Shown here: in pieces, positions 1 through 6,791 of the stretch
Layout: each line of letters begins with the position of its first letter
Numbering within the stretch: the stretch's first letter is position 1
From: an uncultured Candidatus Melainabacteria bacterium
Lineage (GTDB): Bacteria > Cyanobacteriota > Vampirovibrionia > Gastranaerophilales > Gastranaerophilaceae
Direction of reading: 5' to 3'
Length of the DNA: 11,934 nt
NCBI GenBank assembly: GCA_934777245.1
Contig: CAKVND010000056.1
Location: 1 to 11,934, forward strand
The notes under the pieces: generated by a model
Told to the model about the DNA's origin: nothing
The model's database searches: none
What the model saw: the letters and a program-made list of their open reading frames with translations, nothing else
Program-made: the position numbers and the translations under genes

Positions 1-399
1 ATTAACAATGCAGGTAAAGCAAACTTTGATGAAACAAAAGAAAAAGTTATGGCTGTAATGAGAGAACGTTTCAAACCCGAATTCTTAAACAGAGTCGATG
101 AAACAATCTTCTTTAAGGCTTTGTCATTGCAACAATTGTCTGCAATAGTTGATATTCAAATGAATCATTTGAGAGATTTATTAGCTCAACAAAATATTTC
201 ATTTGAAATTACGGATGAAGCTAAAGAATTGCTTGCAAGACGTGGCTTTAACCCTATTTATGGTGCAAGACCATTGAAGAGGGTAATAAGACAAATGGTT
301 GAAAACCCATTATCAAAATTACTATTGGCTCAAAAATTCATTGATGGCGATACAATAAAGATTGGTGTCAAAGATGATGAAATAGAGTTTAGTAAATAA
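1..399 (+). CDS. clpB: ClpB-type AAA+ disaggregase chaperone, C-terminal end (5' end outside window)
   Basis: The frame is open from base 1 and ends at TAA 397-399, giving the last 132 residues of a protein that is normally about 860 long. Visible motifs are RERFKPEFLNRVDE near the start, which is the sensor-2 proximal end of the second AAA+ domain, followed by the small D2 domain with GFNPIYGARPLKR and VENPLSKLLL and a short tail with DGDTIKI. The ENPLSKLLL form fits ClpB better than ClpC, which normally has a different sequence here and a longer tail. ClpB works with DnaK in the cytoplasm to pull proteins out of aggregates using ATP. The ATP-binding Walker motifs and the middle coiled coil lie upstream of the window. 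It is followed directly by a strong terminator, so it is the last gene of its transcript. Confidence 0.85.
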   Translation: MNNAGKANFDETKEKVMAVMRERFKPEFLNRVDETIFFKALSLQQLSAIVDIQMNHLRDLLAQQNISFEITDEAKELLARRGFNPIYGARPLKRVIRQMVENPLSKLLLAQKFIDGDTIKIGVKDDEIEFSK

Positions 400-408
400 T
401 TAATCAAT

Positions 409-434
409 AAAAAGCGTTCTTCGGAACGCTTTTT
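409..434 (+). terminator. Rho-independent terminator of clpB with a UUCG loop
   Basis: The arm aaaagcgttc (410-419) pairs perfectly with gaacgctttt (424-433) around the loop ttcg. This gives a C(UUCG)G hairpin, known as an unusually stable tetraloop. The A-rich left arm and T-rich right arm supply the U-tract and could also stop transcription from the other strand. It begins ten bases after the clpB stop codon. Confidence 0.85.
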
Positions 435-579
435 AGTTACTCCCACTTCCAGCCTTCTCACTACTGTTCGAGATAAATTCCTCTACAATTTATAAAAAAA
501 ATAGTCATATCAAGGCTTTTTGATAAAATACGTATAGTACAGACTCAAAATAATAGTTAATAAAAGGCTGAATTGTTTC

Positions 580-641
580 ATTTTACAATAAACTTCCCCG
601 CTTGTAGGTATCATTACTAATAAGGAAGTGAAGTGTAAAAT
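580..641. repeat. Imperfect inverted repeat with 18-base arms
   Basis: Bases 580-597 and 624-641 are inverted copies matching at 15 of 18 positions, with a 26-base centre. Both outer ends (attttaca / tgtaaaat) and inner ends (acttcc / ggaagt) pair cleanly, with the mismatches in the middle. It could be a remnant of a small palindromic element or a structured RNA. No T-run follows it on either strand, so it is not a simple terminator. Confidence 0.45.
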
Positions 642-643
642 CG

Positions 644-717
644 GCTTCAGAATGACATGGCGTGAGACTACTTGTTAGGCGTCATTGTGAGGTTCGTTAG
701 GACCAAAACAATACAGC
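644..717. repeat. Degenerate intergenic repeat of the GTCATTG(C)GAG type
   Basis: The segment holds gaatgacatggcg (649-661) and, facing it, gcgtcattgtgagg (679-692) followed by cgttaggacc and aacaatacagc. Its order resembles the dispersed palindromic repeats with GTCATTGCGAGG ... GAAGCAATCCAGC that occur between genes in many bacterial genomes, including several low-GC ones. This copy would be decayed. The assignment rests on visual resemblance only. Confidence 0.35.
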
Positions 718-805
718 TTTTTAATATTTTTTATTTTATGAAAAATATCTTGGAATGTAGTGTCACAAAAAATCACTTACACTAATTTTATACAATAAAA
801 CAATC

Positions 806-822
806 TATAGTGTTCAACTATA
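806..822. promoter_or_regulatory. Small operator-like dyad upstream of ilvC
   Basis: TATAGTGTTCAACTATA has perfect 6-base inverted arms around GTTCA and ends about 50 bases upstream of the ilvC -10 box. A second loose dyad with the related half-site tagtgt/acacta is at 758-784. It could be an activator or repressor site for ilvC, but short AT-rich dyads arise by chance in such sequence. Confidence 0.25.
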
Positions 823-850
823 TCCATGAAAGCGACAAAAATTTTATATA

Positions 851-878
851 TTCAATAAAATATTTTAAGTGCTATAAT
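851..878 (+). promoter_or_regulatory. Extended -10 promoter of ilvC
   Basis: TGcTATAAT at 870-878 is a consensus extended -10 element. The best -35 is the weak TTCAAT at 851-856 (16-base spacer), as expected when a TGn extension is present. Transcription would start near 885, just before the ribosome binding site, which rules out translation from the upstream TTG at 883. Confidence 0.65.
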
Positions 879-903
879 TGTTTTGTTCAAAGAGGGGGAT
901 ATT

Positions 904-1929
904 ATGAGTAACTTAAAAATTTTCATGGATAACGATATAAATATTGACTTAATAAAAACAAAAAAAATTGCAGTTATTGGATTTGGTTCTCAAGGATATG
1001 GTCAATCTTTAAATTTAAAAGATTCAGGATGTGATGTAATTCTTGGTTTGAGACAAGGCGGAGCTTCCGATATTAAAGCTAAAGATTACGGTCTTACTAC
1101 AATGAGTATTGCAGACGCCGTTAAACACGCAGATATTATTCAAATTCTTATTCCGGATGAAATTCAATCAAAAGTTTATAAAGAAGAAATTGAACCAAAT
1201 TTGAAAGCAGGACAATATTTGATGTTCTCTCATGGTTTTAATATTCACTATGGTTTTATAAAACCACCAAAAGATGTAAATGTAATCATGGTTGCCCCAA
1301 AAGCACCGGGACATACTGTAAGAAGTGAGTATAAAGCCGGACGTGGCGTACCGTCTCTTGTTGCAGTTTACCAAGATTGCTCTGATAATGCTTTAAAGCT
1401 TGCCTTATCTTATGCTGCCGCTATTGGTTCAGGCAGAACCGGAATTATTGAAACAACTTTCAAAGAAGAAACCGAGACCGATTTATTCGGCGAACAAGCT
1501 GTCCTTTGTGGCGGATGTTCTGCATTAATCAAAACCGCATTTGAAACTCTTGTAGAAGCAGGCTATTCTCCTTACATGGCCTATTTTGAAGTTTGTCATG
1601 AATTAAAATTAATCGTAGATTTGATTTACCAAGGCGGTATTGAAGATATGCATTACTCAATTTCTAATAATGCAGAATACGGTGATTTAACAAGAGGTTC
1701 AAGACTTATTAGTCCTCAAGTTAAAACGGAAATGAAAAAAATATTAGCAGATATTCAAAGTGGAAAATACGCACACGAATTTATGGATGAAATGACAAAT
1801 GGCGGAAATAAATTTAATGAACTCAGAGTTGCTTCAAAAGGACATTTGATAGAGAAAATCGGTTCAGAAATTCGTTCATCTTTCAATTGGAACAGAGATG
1901 ACAGATTAATTGATAAATCTAAAAACTAA
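904..1929 (+). CDS. ilvC: Ketol-acid reductoisomerase, class I
   Basis: The product converts acetolactate and acetohydroxybutyrate to dihydroxyisovalerate and dihydroxymethylvalerate in valine, leucine and isoleucine synthesis, using NAD(P)H and Mg2+ in the cytoplasm. Starting at ATG 904 it has 341 residues, the usual class I length. The N-terminal Rossmann domain has IGFGSQG (25-31), the cofactor loop GLRQGGAS (48-55) and the catalytic SHGF region (His110). APKAPGHTVR (131-140) carries Ala where most members have a second Gly (APKGPGH). The knotted C-terminal domain has the metal ligands Asp193 and Glu197 in TDLFGEQ, then CHELKLIVDLIY (Glu233) and YSISNNAEYGD (251-261). ATG 904 is chosen over TTG 883 because agaggggg at 891-898 is a good ribosome binding site and the promoter leaves no room for 883. 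It stands alone between its own promoter and terminator; no ilvB, ilvN or ilvD lies beside it. Confidence 0.96.
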   Translation: MSNLKIFMDNDINIDLIKTKKIAVIGFGSQGYGQSLNLKDSGCDVILGLRQGGASDIKAKDYGLTTMSIADAVKHADIIQILIPDEIQSKVYKEEIEPNLKAGQYLMFSHGFNIHYGFIKPPKDVNVIMVAPKAPGHTVRSEYKAGRGVPSLVAVYQDCSDNALKLALSYAAAIGSGRTGIIETTFKEETETDLFGEQAVLCGGCSALIKTAFETLVEAGYSPYMAYFEVCHELKLIVDLIYQGGIEDMHYSISNNAEYGDLTRGSRLISPQVKTEMKKILADIQSGKYAHEFMDEMTNGGNKFNELRVASKGHLIEKIGSEIRSSFNWNRDDRLIDKSKN

Positions 1930-1936
1930 TTTTTTA

Positions 1937-1970
1937 GGGGTTCAACAATTGTTGAACCCCACTTTTTTTT
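1937..1970 (+). terminator. Rho-independent terminator of ilvC
   Basis: A perfect 24-base palindrome (1937-1960) folds as ggggttcaac / gttgaacccc around aatt and is followed by a run of eight T (1963-1970). It begins seven bases after the ilvC stop codon. Confidence 0.92.
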
Positions 1971-2001
1971 ATTTCACATCCTAAAGAATGCACTATTTAC
2001 T

Positions 2002-2030
2002 TTATTAACTTTTTCTATTTATGTTAAAAT
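2002..2030 (+). promoter_or_regulatory. Promoter of dprA-topA, probably giving a leaderless mRNA
   Basis: TGtTAAAAT at 2022-2030 is an extended -10 element, with TTATTA at 2002-2007 as a possible -35 (17-base spacer). The -10 ends exactly six bases before ATG 2037, so the transcript should start at or one base before the start codon. No Shine-Dalgarno sequence precedes the ATG, which fits a leaderless message. Confidence 0.55.
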
Positions 2031-2036
2031 TAAGTA

Positions 2037-3122
2037 ATGAACGACAAATATTGGATAGCGTTTTCTGCAATAGAACAACTTGATTCAACTTTTATCCAAA
2101 GGTTGTACAACTATTTTGGCGACATTGAAACAGCCTTTAAAGCTGAACTTAAAGACCTTGAACAGATTGAAGAATTGAGCGTAAGAAAAGCCAAAAATTT
2201 TATCGAAAAGAAAAAAGATATTAATCCGGATAAAGCTTTAGAAGACGTATTGAAACGCGGAATTAGATTTAAAACATTTGATTCAACAGATTATCCTTAT
2301 ATGTTGTCACAAATTTCAAATCCACCTATGACCATATTCTACAAAGGCGATTTTTCAGCTTGCAATTTGGATAGAACAGTTGCGTTTGTCGGTTCAAGAA
2401 GAGCAAGTATGAGTGGAAGAGATGGCGTAAAGCGTGTAATTTCGGATTTGAAAAATACAGATGTTTGTATTGTTTCAGGTTTAGCTTCCGGAATTGATGC
2501 AGTTTCTCACGAAAGCGCAATAGCCAACAACCTTAAAACAATTGGTGTTATTGCAAGCGGGTTTGATTATACTTATCCTGAATCAAACAAACATCTTTAC
2601 GAAAAAATTGAAAATGGCGCAGGTGTTGTAATAAGTGAATACTATCCGACTTTTCAACCTTTAAAGTTTCGTTTTCCTCAAAGAAATCGAATAGTAACAG
2701 GGCTTTCTTACGGAACAGTTGTCGGTGAAGCTGCTCTAAAAAGTGGAGCTTTGATTTCCGCTAATTTAACATTAGAACAAGGGCGCGAATTGATGTGTAT
2801 TCCTGGGGCAATTAATAACGTAAATACAGAAGGGATTTATAAATTAATTAAAGACGGTGCTTCAATTGTGACTTGCGGAAATGATATTTTAAACGCTTTA
2901 AACTGGGAAATTCAAAAGGCTGAGCCAACCAAGAAAACAGATTTATCTTTAAATCCCCAAGAAAAAATAATTTTTGATATAATAGGAATTGAACCGAAAG
3001 GTTTTGACGAAATTCAAGCCGAAACACAGCTTGAAACAGATGAACTTTTATCTTTATTAACAGTTATGGAGATGAAGAGTTTGGTGGAACATATAGACGG
3101 AGATAGGTATAAAAGAGCATGA
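2037..3122 (+). CDS. dprA: DNA-processing protein DprA (Smf), RecA loader for incoming single-stranded DNA
   Basis: DprA binds single-stranded DNA taken up in transformation and loads RecA on it. The 361-residue product has the full three-part layout: an N-terminal helix-hairpin-helix/SAM-like region (about 5-60), the DprA Rossmann domain, and a C-terminal winged helix (about 296-360). In the Rossmann domain I see VAFVGSRRAS (115-124), VSGLASGID (146-154), FRFPQRNRIVTGLS (211-224), and SGALISANLTLEQGRE followed by IPGAIN. The start ATG 2037 sits six bases after an extended -10 box and has no ribosome binding site. Its stop overlaps the topA start (ATGA at 3119-3122), so the two are translationally coupled; dprA-topA adjacency is common in bacteria. 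Presence of dprA is compatible with natural transformation, but no other competence gene is in the window. Confidence 0.95.
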   Translation: MNDKYWIAFSAIEQLDSTFIQRLYNYFGDIETAFKAELKDLEQIEELSVRKAKNFIEKKKDINPDKALEDVLKRGIRFKTFDSTDYPYMLSQISNPPMTIFYKGDFSACNLDRTVAFVGSRRASMSGRDGVKRVISDLKNTDVCIVSGLASGIDAVSHESAIANNLKTIGVIASGFDYTYPESNKHLYEKIENGAGVVISEYYPTFQPLKFRFPQRNRIVTGLSYGTVVGEAALKSGALISANLTLEQGRELMCIPGAINNVNTEGIYKLIKDGASIVTCGNDILNALNWEIQKAEPTKKTDLSLNPQEKIIFDIIGIEPKGFDEIQAETQLETDELLSLLTVMEMKSLVEHIDGDRYKRA

Positions 3123-5422
3123 CAGCGGCAGTAGCAGAAAAGAAAACTACTAAATCAAAAAAGGAGAAGGCTTTAGTAATAGTCGAATCTCCTGCTAAAT
3201 CTAAAACCATCAAAAAGATTTTGGGTGACGGTTACCAAATTGAAGCGAGTTTCGGGCATGTAAGAAATTTGCCTGAAAAAACACTCGGCTTTGATGTTGA
3301 GCATGATTTTAAACCGACTTACGTTATTATTCCCGAAAAGAAGAAAGTTGTTACAAAATTAAACGACCTTGCAAAACGTTCTGACAAAATTTATCTTGCA
3401 TCCGACCCTGACCGCGAAGGGGAAGCTATTGCATGGCACGTTAGAGAACTTTTACAAGTTCCTGATGATAAAGTTTTTAGAATTGAGTTTAACGAAATTA
3501 CGCCAAAAGCTGTAAAATATGCCGTAGAGCATTCGCGCCAAATTGATATGGACAAAGTAAAAGCGCAACAAACAAGACAAATTTTGGATAAACTTGTAGG
3601 TTACAAATTATCACCTGTTTTGTGGAAACAATTAGGAAATTATCACTTGTCAGCCGGTCGTGTACAATCAGTAGCGCTTCGTATGATTTGCGAAAGAGAA
3701 GAAGAAATCGAAGCTTTCGTACCGAAAGAATATTGGTCTATTCATACAATAATGGATAAAGACGGCAAACTTTTCGAGGCGGAAGTTAATAAATACAAAA
3801 ACAAAAAAATCGAGATTAACAACGAAGAAGAAGCAAACAAGATTAAAGAATTTTTACTTAATCCTGAAACTGAATTTGTTGTTGATAAGGTTACAAAAAA
3901 AGAAACAAAAAGAAAACCGACTGCACCGTTTATTACATCAACTTTACAACGTGCAGCGAGTTCAAAACTCGGGTTTGGTGTTTCTAAAACAATGCAGGTT
4001 GCCCAAAAACTTTATGAAGGTATTGAAATTGACGGAACTCCTGTAGGTTTGATTACCTATATGAGAACCGATAGTGTACGTATTTCTGATGACGCACACG
4101 AGATGGCGAAAAAGTTTATCACAGAAAACTATGGTGAAAAATATTATCCGCCAACTACAAATGTTTATGTAAAAGGTAAACAAAACGTACAAGACGCCCA
4201 CGAAGCTATTCGTCCGTCTTATCCTGAAAGAACGCCTGAAAGTATCAAGCAATATCTTGCACCGGACCAATACAAACTTTATAAATTGATTTGGGAAAAA
4301 TTTATGTCCTCTCAAATGGCACCGGCTGAAATTGCAAACAAAACAATTGACATTAAAGCAGGTGATTACAACTTAAAAGCCGGTACAAGCAAAATCTTGT
4401 TTGATGGTTTCTTGAAACTTTATAATGACGCAGAAGAAGACGAAAAAGATGCGGATGCAAAAATTCCTGATTTGGAAAAAGATGACAAAGTTAAGTGTAA
4501 GGAAATTAATCCGAAACAGCACTTTACGCAACCGCCTCCAAGATACAACGAAGCTTCATTGGTTAAAGCGTTAGAAGAGCATGGCATTGGTCGTCCTTCT
4601 ACTTATGCTACGATTATTACTGTTATTCAGACTCGTAAATATGTTGAAAAACGCGATAAAGCGCTTGTTCCAACTCTTCTTGGCAGAACGGTTTGTAAGC
4701 AATTAGTAGATCAGTTTGCTGACATTATGGATTACAAATTTACTGCCGGCATGGAAGAAAAACTGGATAAAATCGCTGAAAAGAAAGCGGTTTGGAATGT
4801 TGTTTTAAAAGAATTTTATTCTCCGTTTATGGAGGTTGTTAATTCTGTAATGAAAACCGCACAAAGGGTTAATATTGAAAGTGACAAAAAATGTCCTAAT
4901 TGCGGTAAGGTTATGTTGGTTAAAACCAGTCGTTTCGGAACACAATTTTTAGGTTGTTCAGGTTACCCTGAATGTAAAACAATCATTTCATTAAATAACA
5001 GCATGGAATTGGATGATGCCAATAAAGACGGCGAACCTCAAACCGTAGATGAGAAATGCGAAAAATGCGGTGGTGAAATGGTTATGAAAATCGGTCCTTA
5101 CGGAAAATATTTAGAATGTAAGGAATGCGGAAACCGTAAAAAATATATTCGCTCAACCGGAGTTAAGTGTCCAAAATGCGGCGAAGGTATGATTGTAGAA
5201 AAGAAATCTAAATACGGCAAAATATTCTTTGGCTGTAATAGATATCCCGATTGCACTTACGCGTTATGGGATGAACCAACAGGTAATAAATGTCCGGAAT
5301 GCGGCGAATTATTGTTAAAGAAAAATACAAAAAATGGAATCTTTGAGGTTTGTTCAAGCAGAACTTGTTCATATAAAAAAGCCATGGAAACTGAAGAAAA
5401 TTCTGAAAATAATGAAAACTAG
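3119..5422 (+). CDS. topA: DNA topoisomerase I (type IA) with four C-terminal zinc ribbons
   Basis: Relaxes negatively supercoiled DNA by cutting one strand through a 5'-phosphotyrosine. The 767-residue product is near usual family length. A lysine-rich N-terminus (about 1-17) precedes the TOPRIM domain with ALVIVESPAKS (Glu23) and SDPDREGEAIAWH (Asp96, Asp98, Glu100). Then come FNEITPKAV, QTRQILDKLVGYKLSP and LSAGRVQSVALR. The catalytic tyrosine is Tyr314 in GLITYMRTDSVR, followed by AHEAIRPS and HGIGRPSTYATII. The C-terminus holds four tetracysteine zinc ribbons beginning CPNCG, CEKCG, CPKCG and CPECG; ribbons 1 and 3 keep the GCSGYPEC / GCNRYPDC type second half. It overlaps dprA by four bases with no strong ribosome binding site of its own, so it probably depends on coupling. 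Confidence 0.97.
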   Translation: MTAAVAEKKTTKSKKEKALVIVESPAKSKTIKKILGDGYQIEASFGHVRNLPEKTLGFDVEHDFKPTYVIIPEKKKVVTKLNDLAKRSDKIYLASDPDREGEAIAWHVRELLQVPDDKVFRIEFNEITPKAVKYAVEHSRQIDMDKVKAQQTRQILDKLVGYKLSPVLWKQLGNYHLSAGRVQSVALRMICEREEEIEAFVPKEYWSIHTIMDKDGKLFEAEVNKYKNKKIEINNEEEANKIKEFLLNPETEFVVDKVTKKETKRKPTAPFITSTLQRAASSKLGFGVSKTMQVAQKLYEGIEIDGTPVGLITYMRTDSVRISDDAHEMAKKFITENYGEKYYPPTTNVYVKGKQNVQDAHEAIRPSYPERTPESIKQYLAPDQYKLYKLIWEKFMSSQMAPAEIANKTIDIKAGDYNLKAGTSKILFDGFLKLYNDAEEDEKDADAKIPDLEKDDKVKCKEINPKQHFTQPPPRYNEASLVKALEEHGIGRPSTYATIITVIQTRKYVEKRDKALVPTLLGRTVCKQLVDQFADIMDYKFTAGMEEKLDKIAEKKAVWNVVLKEFYSPFMEVVNSVMKTAQRVNIESDKKCPNCGKVMLVKTSRFGTQFLGCSGYPECKTIISLNNSMELDDANKDGEPQTVDEKCEKCGGEMVMKIGPYGKYLECKECGNRKKYIRSTGVKCPKCGEGMIVEKKSKYGKIFFGCNRYPDCTYALWDEPTGNKCPECGELLLKKNTKNGIFEVCSSRTCSYKKAMETEENSENNEN

Positions 5423-5457
5423 AAAACGGGTGATAAATCACCAGTTTTCTAGTTTTT
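5415..5457. terminator. Terminator shared by topA and the convergent minus-strand gene
   Basis: aaaactagaaaac (5415-5427) pairs perfectly with gttttctagtttt (5444-5456), followed after a mismatch by a short ggtg/cacc top. The hairpin includes the topA stop codon TAG (5420-5422). The T-run on the right terminates the plus strand. The A-run on the left gives a T-rich tail on the minus strand, so the gene ending at 5475 may also use it. Confidence 0.85.
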
Positions 5458-5474
5458 ATTTAAATATATTAAAA

Positions 5475-6122
5475 TTATCTAAACAAAAGTATAAACCAAG
5501 GTGTAATATTTGTATTCTCACCAAAGTGTGAGAATTGAATCATTCCTTTTTTTGTAACTTCAATAAACCCTACGAGCGGATATGTTTTAAACTTAGCATT
5601 TCCAGATGTAAATGCATAATTATCAAAAGTTTTTTCTGTATCATTTAAAATTATAATATTTTCTTTAAGCCCATGTTTTTTTATTTTCAGAGAATTCGTA
5701 TTTGGACTAAAATCTGAAATCTTTATTATTCTAAAATCAGGAAAAAGCATCTGTACTTCTTCTTCTGTTAATTCTCGCTTTGTCAATTCTTCATCGATAT
5801 ATGCGAAATCATAAAATTTCAAATCTGAATTAGAATATCCGATAAAATCTTTACCATTTAAAAATTCATATGAGCAATCAGTAGAAAATGCAAATGTTTC
5901 ATCAGGCTTAACAAATTCTGATGAAAAACCATCAACAGATGTTTTTATAAAATAATTATTAGATTTTTTATCTATTTTACCGGACCAAGAGTCTAACTCG
6001 GCATTATATGTAATACGTGATTTATTTTTTAAGTTTTTATACTGAATACTGTTAAACTCTCCTGCGCGTACACAAAGTGTTAAAGTAGATAACATTAAAA
6101 AACTCAATAAAAACTTTTTCAT
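5475..6122 (-). CDS. Small exported protein of unknown function
   Basis: I do not recognise the family. The 215-residue product starts with a classical Sec signal peptide: MKK, a hydrophobic core FLLSFLMLSTLTLC, and a plausible signal peptidase I site after CVRA (about residue 20). The Cys is preceded by TL, not a good lipobox, so a lipoprotein is less likely. The mature part is rich in Lys, Asn, Asp, Ser and aromatic residues with alternating patterns that suggest beta strands; it has no second membrane segment and ends in a hydrophobic TPWFILLFR. The start at 6122 is chosen because gaggag lies seven bases upstream on the minus strand and a TGtTATAAT box lies just beyond; the frame stays open further upstream, but that part overlaps bioG and has no start signals. 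It is convergent with topA and divergent from bioG. Confidence 0.75.
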   Translation of the reverse strand: MKKFLLSFLMLSTLTLCVRAGEFNSIQYKNLKNKSRITYNAELDSWSGKIDKKSNNYFIKTSVDGFSSEFVKPDETFAFSTDCSYEFLNGKDFIGYSNSDLKFYDFAYIDEELTKRELTEEEVQMLFPDFRIIKISDFSPNTNSLKIKKHGLKENIIILNDTEKTFDNYAFTSGNAKFKTYPLVGFIEVTKKGMIQFSHFGENTNITPWFILLFR

Positions 6123-6144
6123 ACAATTGCTCCTCAGTTTCCAT

Positions 6145-6153
6145 ATTATAACA
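6145..6153 (-). promoter_or_regulatory. Extended -10 promoter of the exported-protein gene
   Basis: Read on the minus strand, 6153-6145 is TGtTATAAT, a consensus extended -10 element. Transcription would start near 6138, just before the gaggag ribosome binding site. No good -35 is visible. The -10 box lies about 25 bases from the divergent bioG -10 box, so the two promoters should compete for polymerase. Confidence 0.6.
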
Positions 6154-6170
6154 TAATATATCATTTTTCG

Positions 6171-6179
6171 TGCTAAAAT
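6171..6179 (+). promoter_or_regulatory. Extended -10 promoter of bioG-bioC, probably leaderless
   Basis: TGcTAAAAT at 6171-6179 ends exactly six bases before ATG 6186, the same arrangement as at dprA. The predicted transcript begins at or next to the start codon, and no Shine-Dalgarno sequence precedes it. No convincing -35 is visible. No BirA-like operator dyad is evident either. Confidence 0.55.
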
Positions 6180-6185
6180 ATTTGT

Positions 6186-6791
6186 ATGAAGTATAAGTGG
6201 CTTAATAAACAAAATAATAATGAATTGATAATATTTTTTAACGGCTGGGGTATGGACGAAAATGTTATAAATCATTTAAATCCGGAAAATTATGATGTTA
6301 TTATGCTTTATGATTATAATAATCTCAATTTCGATTTTGATATCATCTCAAACTATTCTAAAAAATATATCGTAGCATGGTCAATGGGTGTGATGTGCGC
6401 AACTCTATTTAATTTGGATATTATTAGCGCTACAGCTGTTAACGGAACGTTAAAGCCTATCGATAACGAATTTGGCATTCCAAACAGAATTTATGATTTA
6501 ACAGTAAAAGGCTTTAATTTAAAAGGCAGAGAACGTTTTATTAATAGCATGTTTGATAAGTCTGAGGATTTGCCAATTATAAATCGTGAATTTGAAGAAC
6601 AAAAATCTGAACTTTCTGCATTAAAAAATTATCATGCAAATATAGATTTTAAATACAACAAGGTTTTTATCAGCGATAATGACAAAATTATTCCTACAAA
6701 AAATCAAGAAGCATTTTGGGGAATAAGTTCTAATTTGCATAGCGGTCATTGTCCGTTTAAATTATTTAAAAGTTGGAGCGAACTTTTATGA
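6186..6791 (+). CDS. bioG: Pimeloyl-ACP methyl ester esterase, BioG family
   Basis: BioG is the alpha/beta-hydrolase that removes the methyl group from pimeloyl-ACP methyl ester, ending chain extension so that the pimelate unit goes to biotin synthesis. The 201-residue product matches the compact BioG/DUF452 family, not BioH. I see FFNGWGMD (17-24), LYDYNNLNFDFD (41-52), the nucleophile elbow AWSMGV with Ser66, ATAVNGT (82-88), NEFGIP, Asp164/Asp166 in FISDNDKIIP and the general base His188 in SGHCPF. This gives a full Ser-Asp-His triad. The next gene is the partner methyltransferase BioC, overlapping by ATGA, which strongly supports the role. No signal peptide, so cytoplasmic. Confidence 0.9.
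   Translation: MKYKWLNKQNNNELIIFFNGWGMDENVINHLNPENYDVIMLYDYNNLNFDFDIISNYSKKYIVAWSMGVMCATLFNLDIISATAVNGTLKPIDNEFGIPNRIYDLTVKGFNLKGRERFINSMFDKSEDLPIINREFEEQKSELSALKNYHANIDFKYNKVFISDNDKIIPTKNQEAFWGISSNLHSGHCPFKLFKSWSELL

Larger units (their letters stand above)
435..903. other. Gene-free stretch between clpB and ilvC
   Basis: About 470 bp with no reading frame that has both a start site and coding character. It contains an imperfect inverted repeat (580-641), a degenerate GTCATTG-type repeat (about 644-717), short dyads at 758-784 and 806-822, and the ilvC promoter and ribosome binding site at the right end. I see no recognisable RNA gene or riboswitch. The expected ilvC transcript start lies only about 20 bases before the ATG, so a leader-peptide attenuator or T-box for ilvC is unlikely from that promoter. 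Confidence 0.6.

Noticed and set aside
435..487. Minus-strand short reading VEEFISNSSEKAGSGSN ending near 436.
   Set aside because: Fewer than 20 codons between stops, no start and no ribosome binding site; likely chance.
3962..4315. Minus-strand 117-codon frame inside topA, plus similar shorter ones in ilvC, dprA, infC and the reductases.
   Set aside because: They are antisense shadows of strongly conserved genes, without start signals.
6123..6275. Upstream extension of the exported-protein gene on the minus strand.
   Set aside because: It overlaps bioG in antisense, removes the signal peptide from the N-terminus and ignores the gaggag site and TATAAT box next to 6122.
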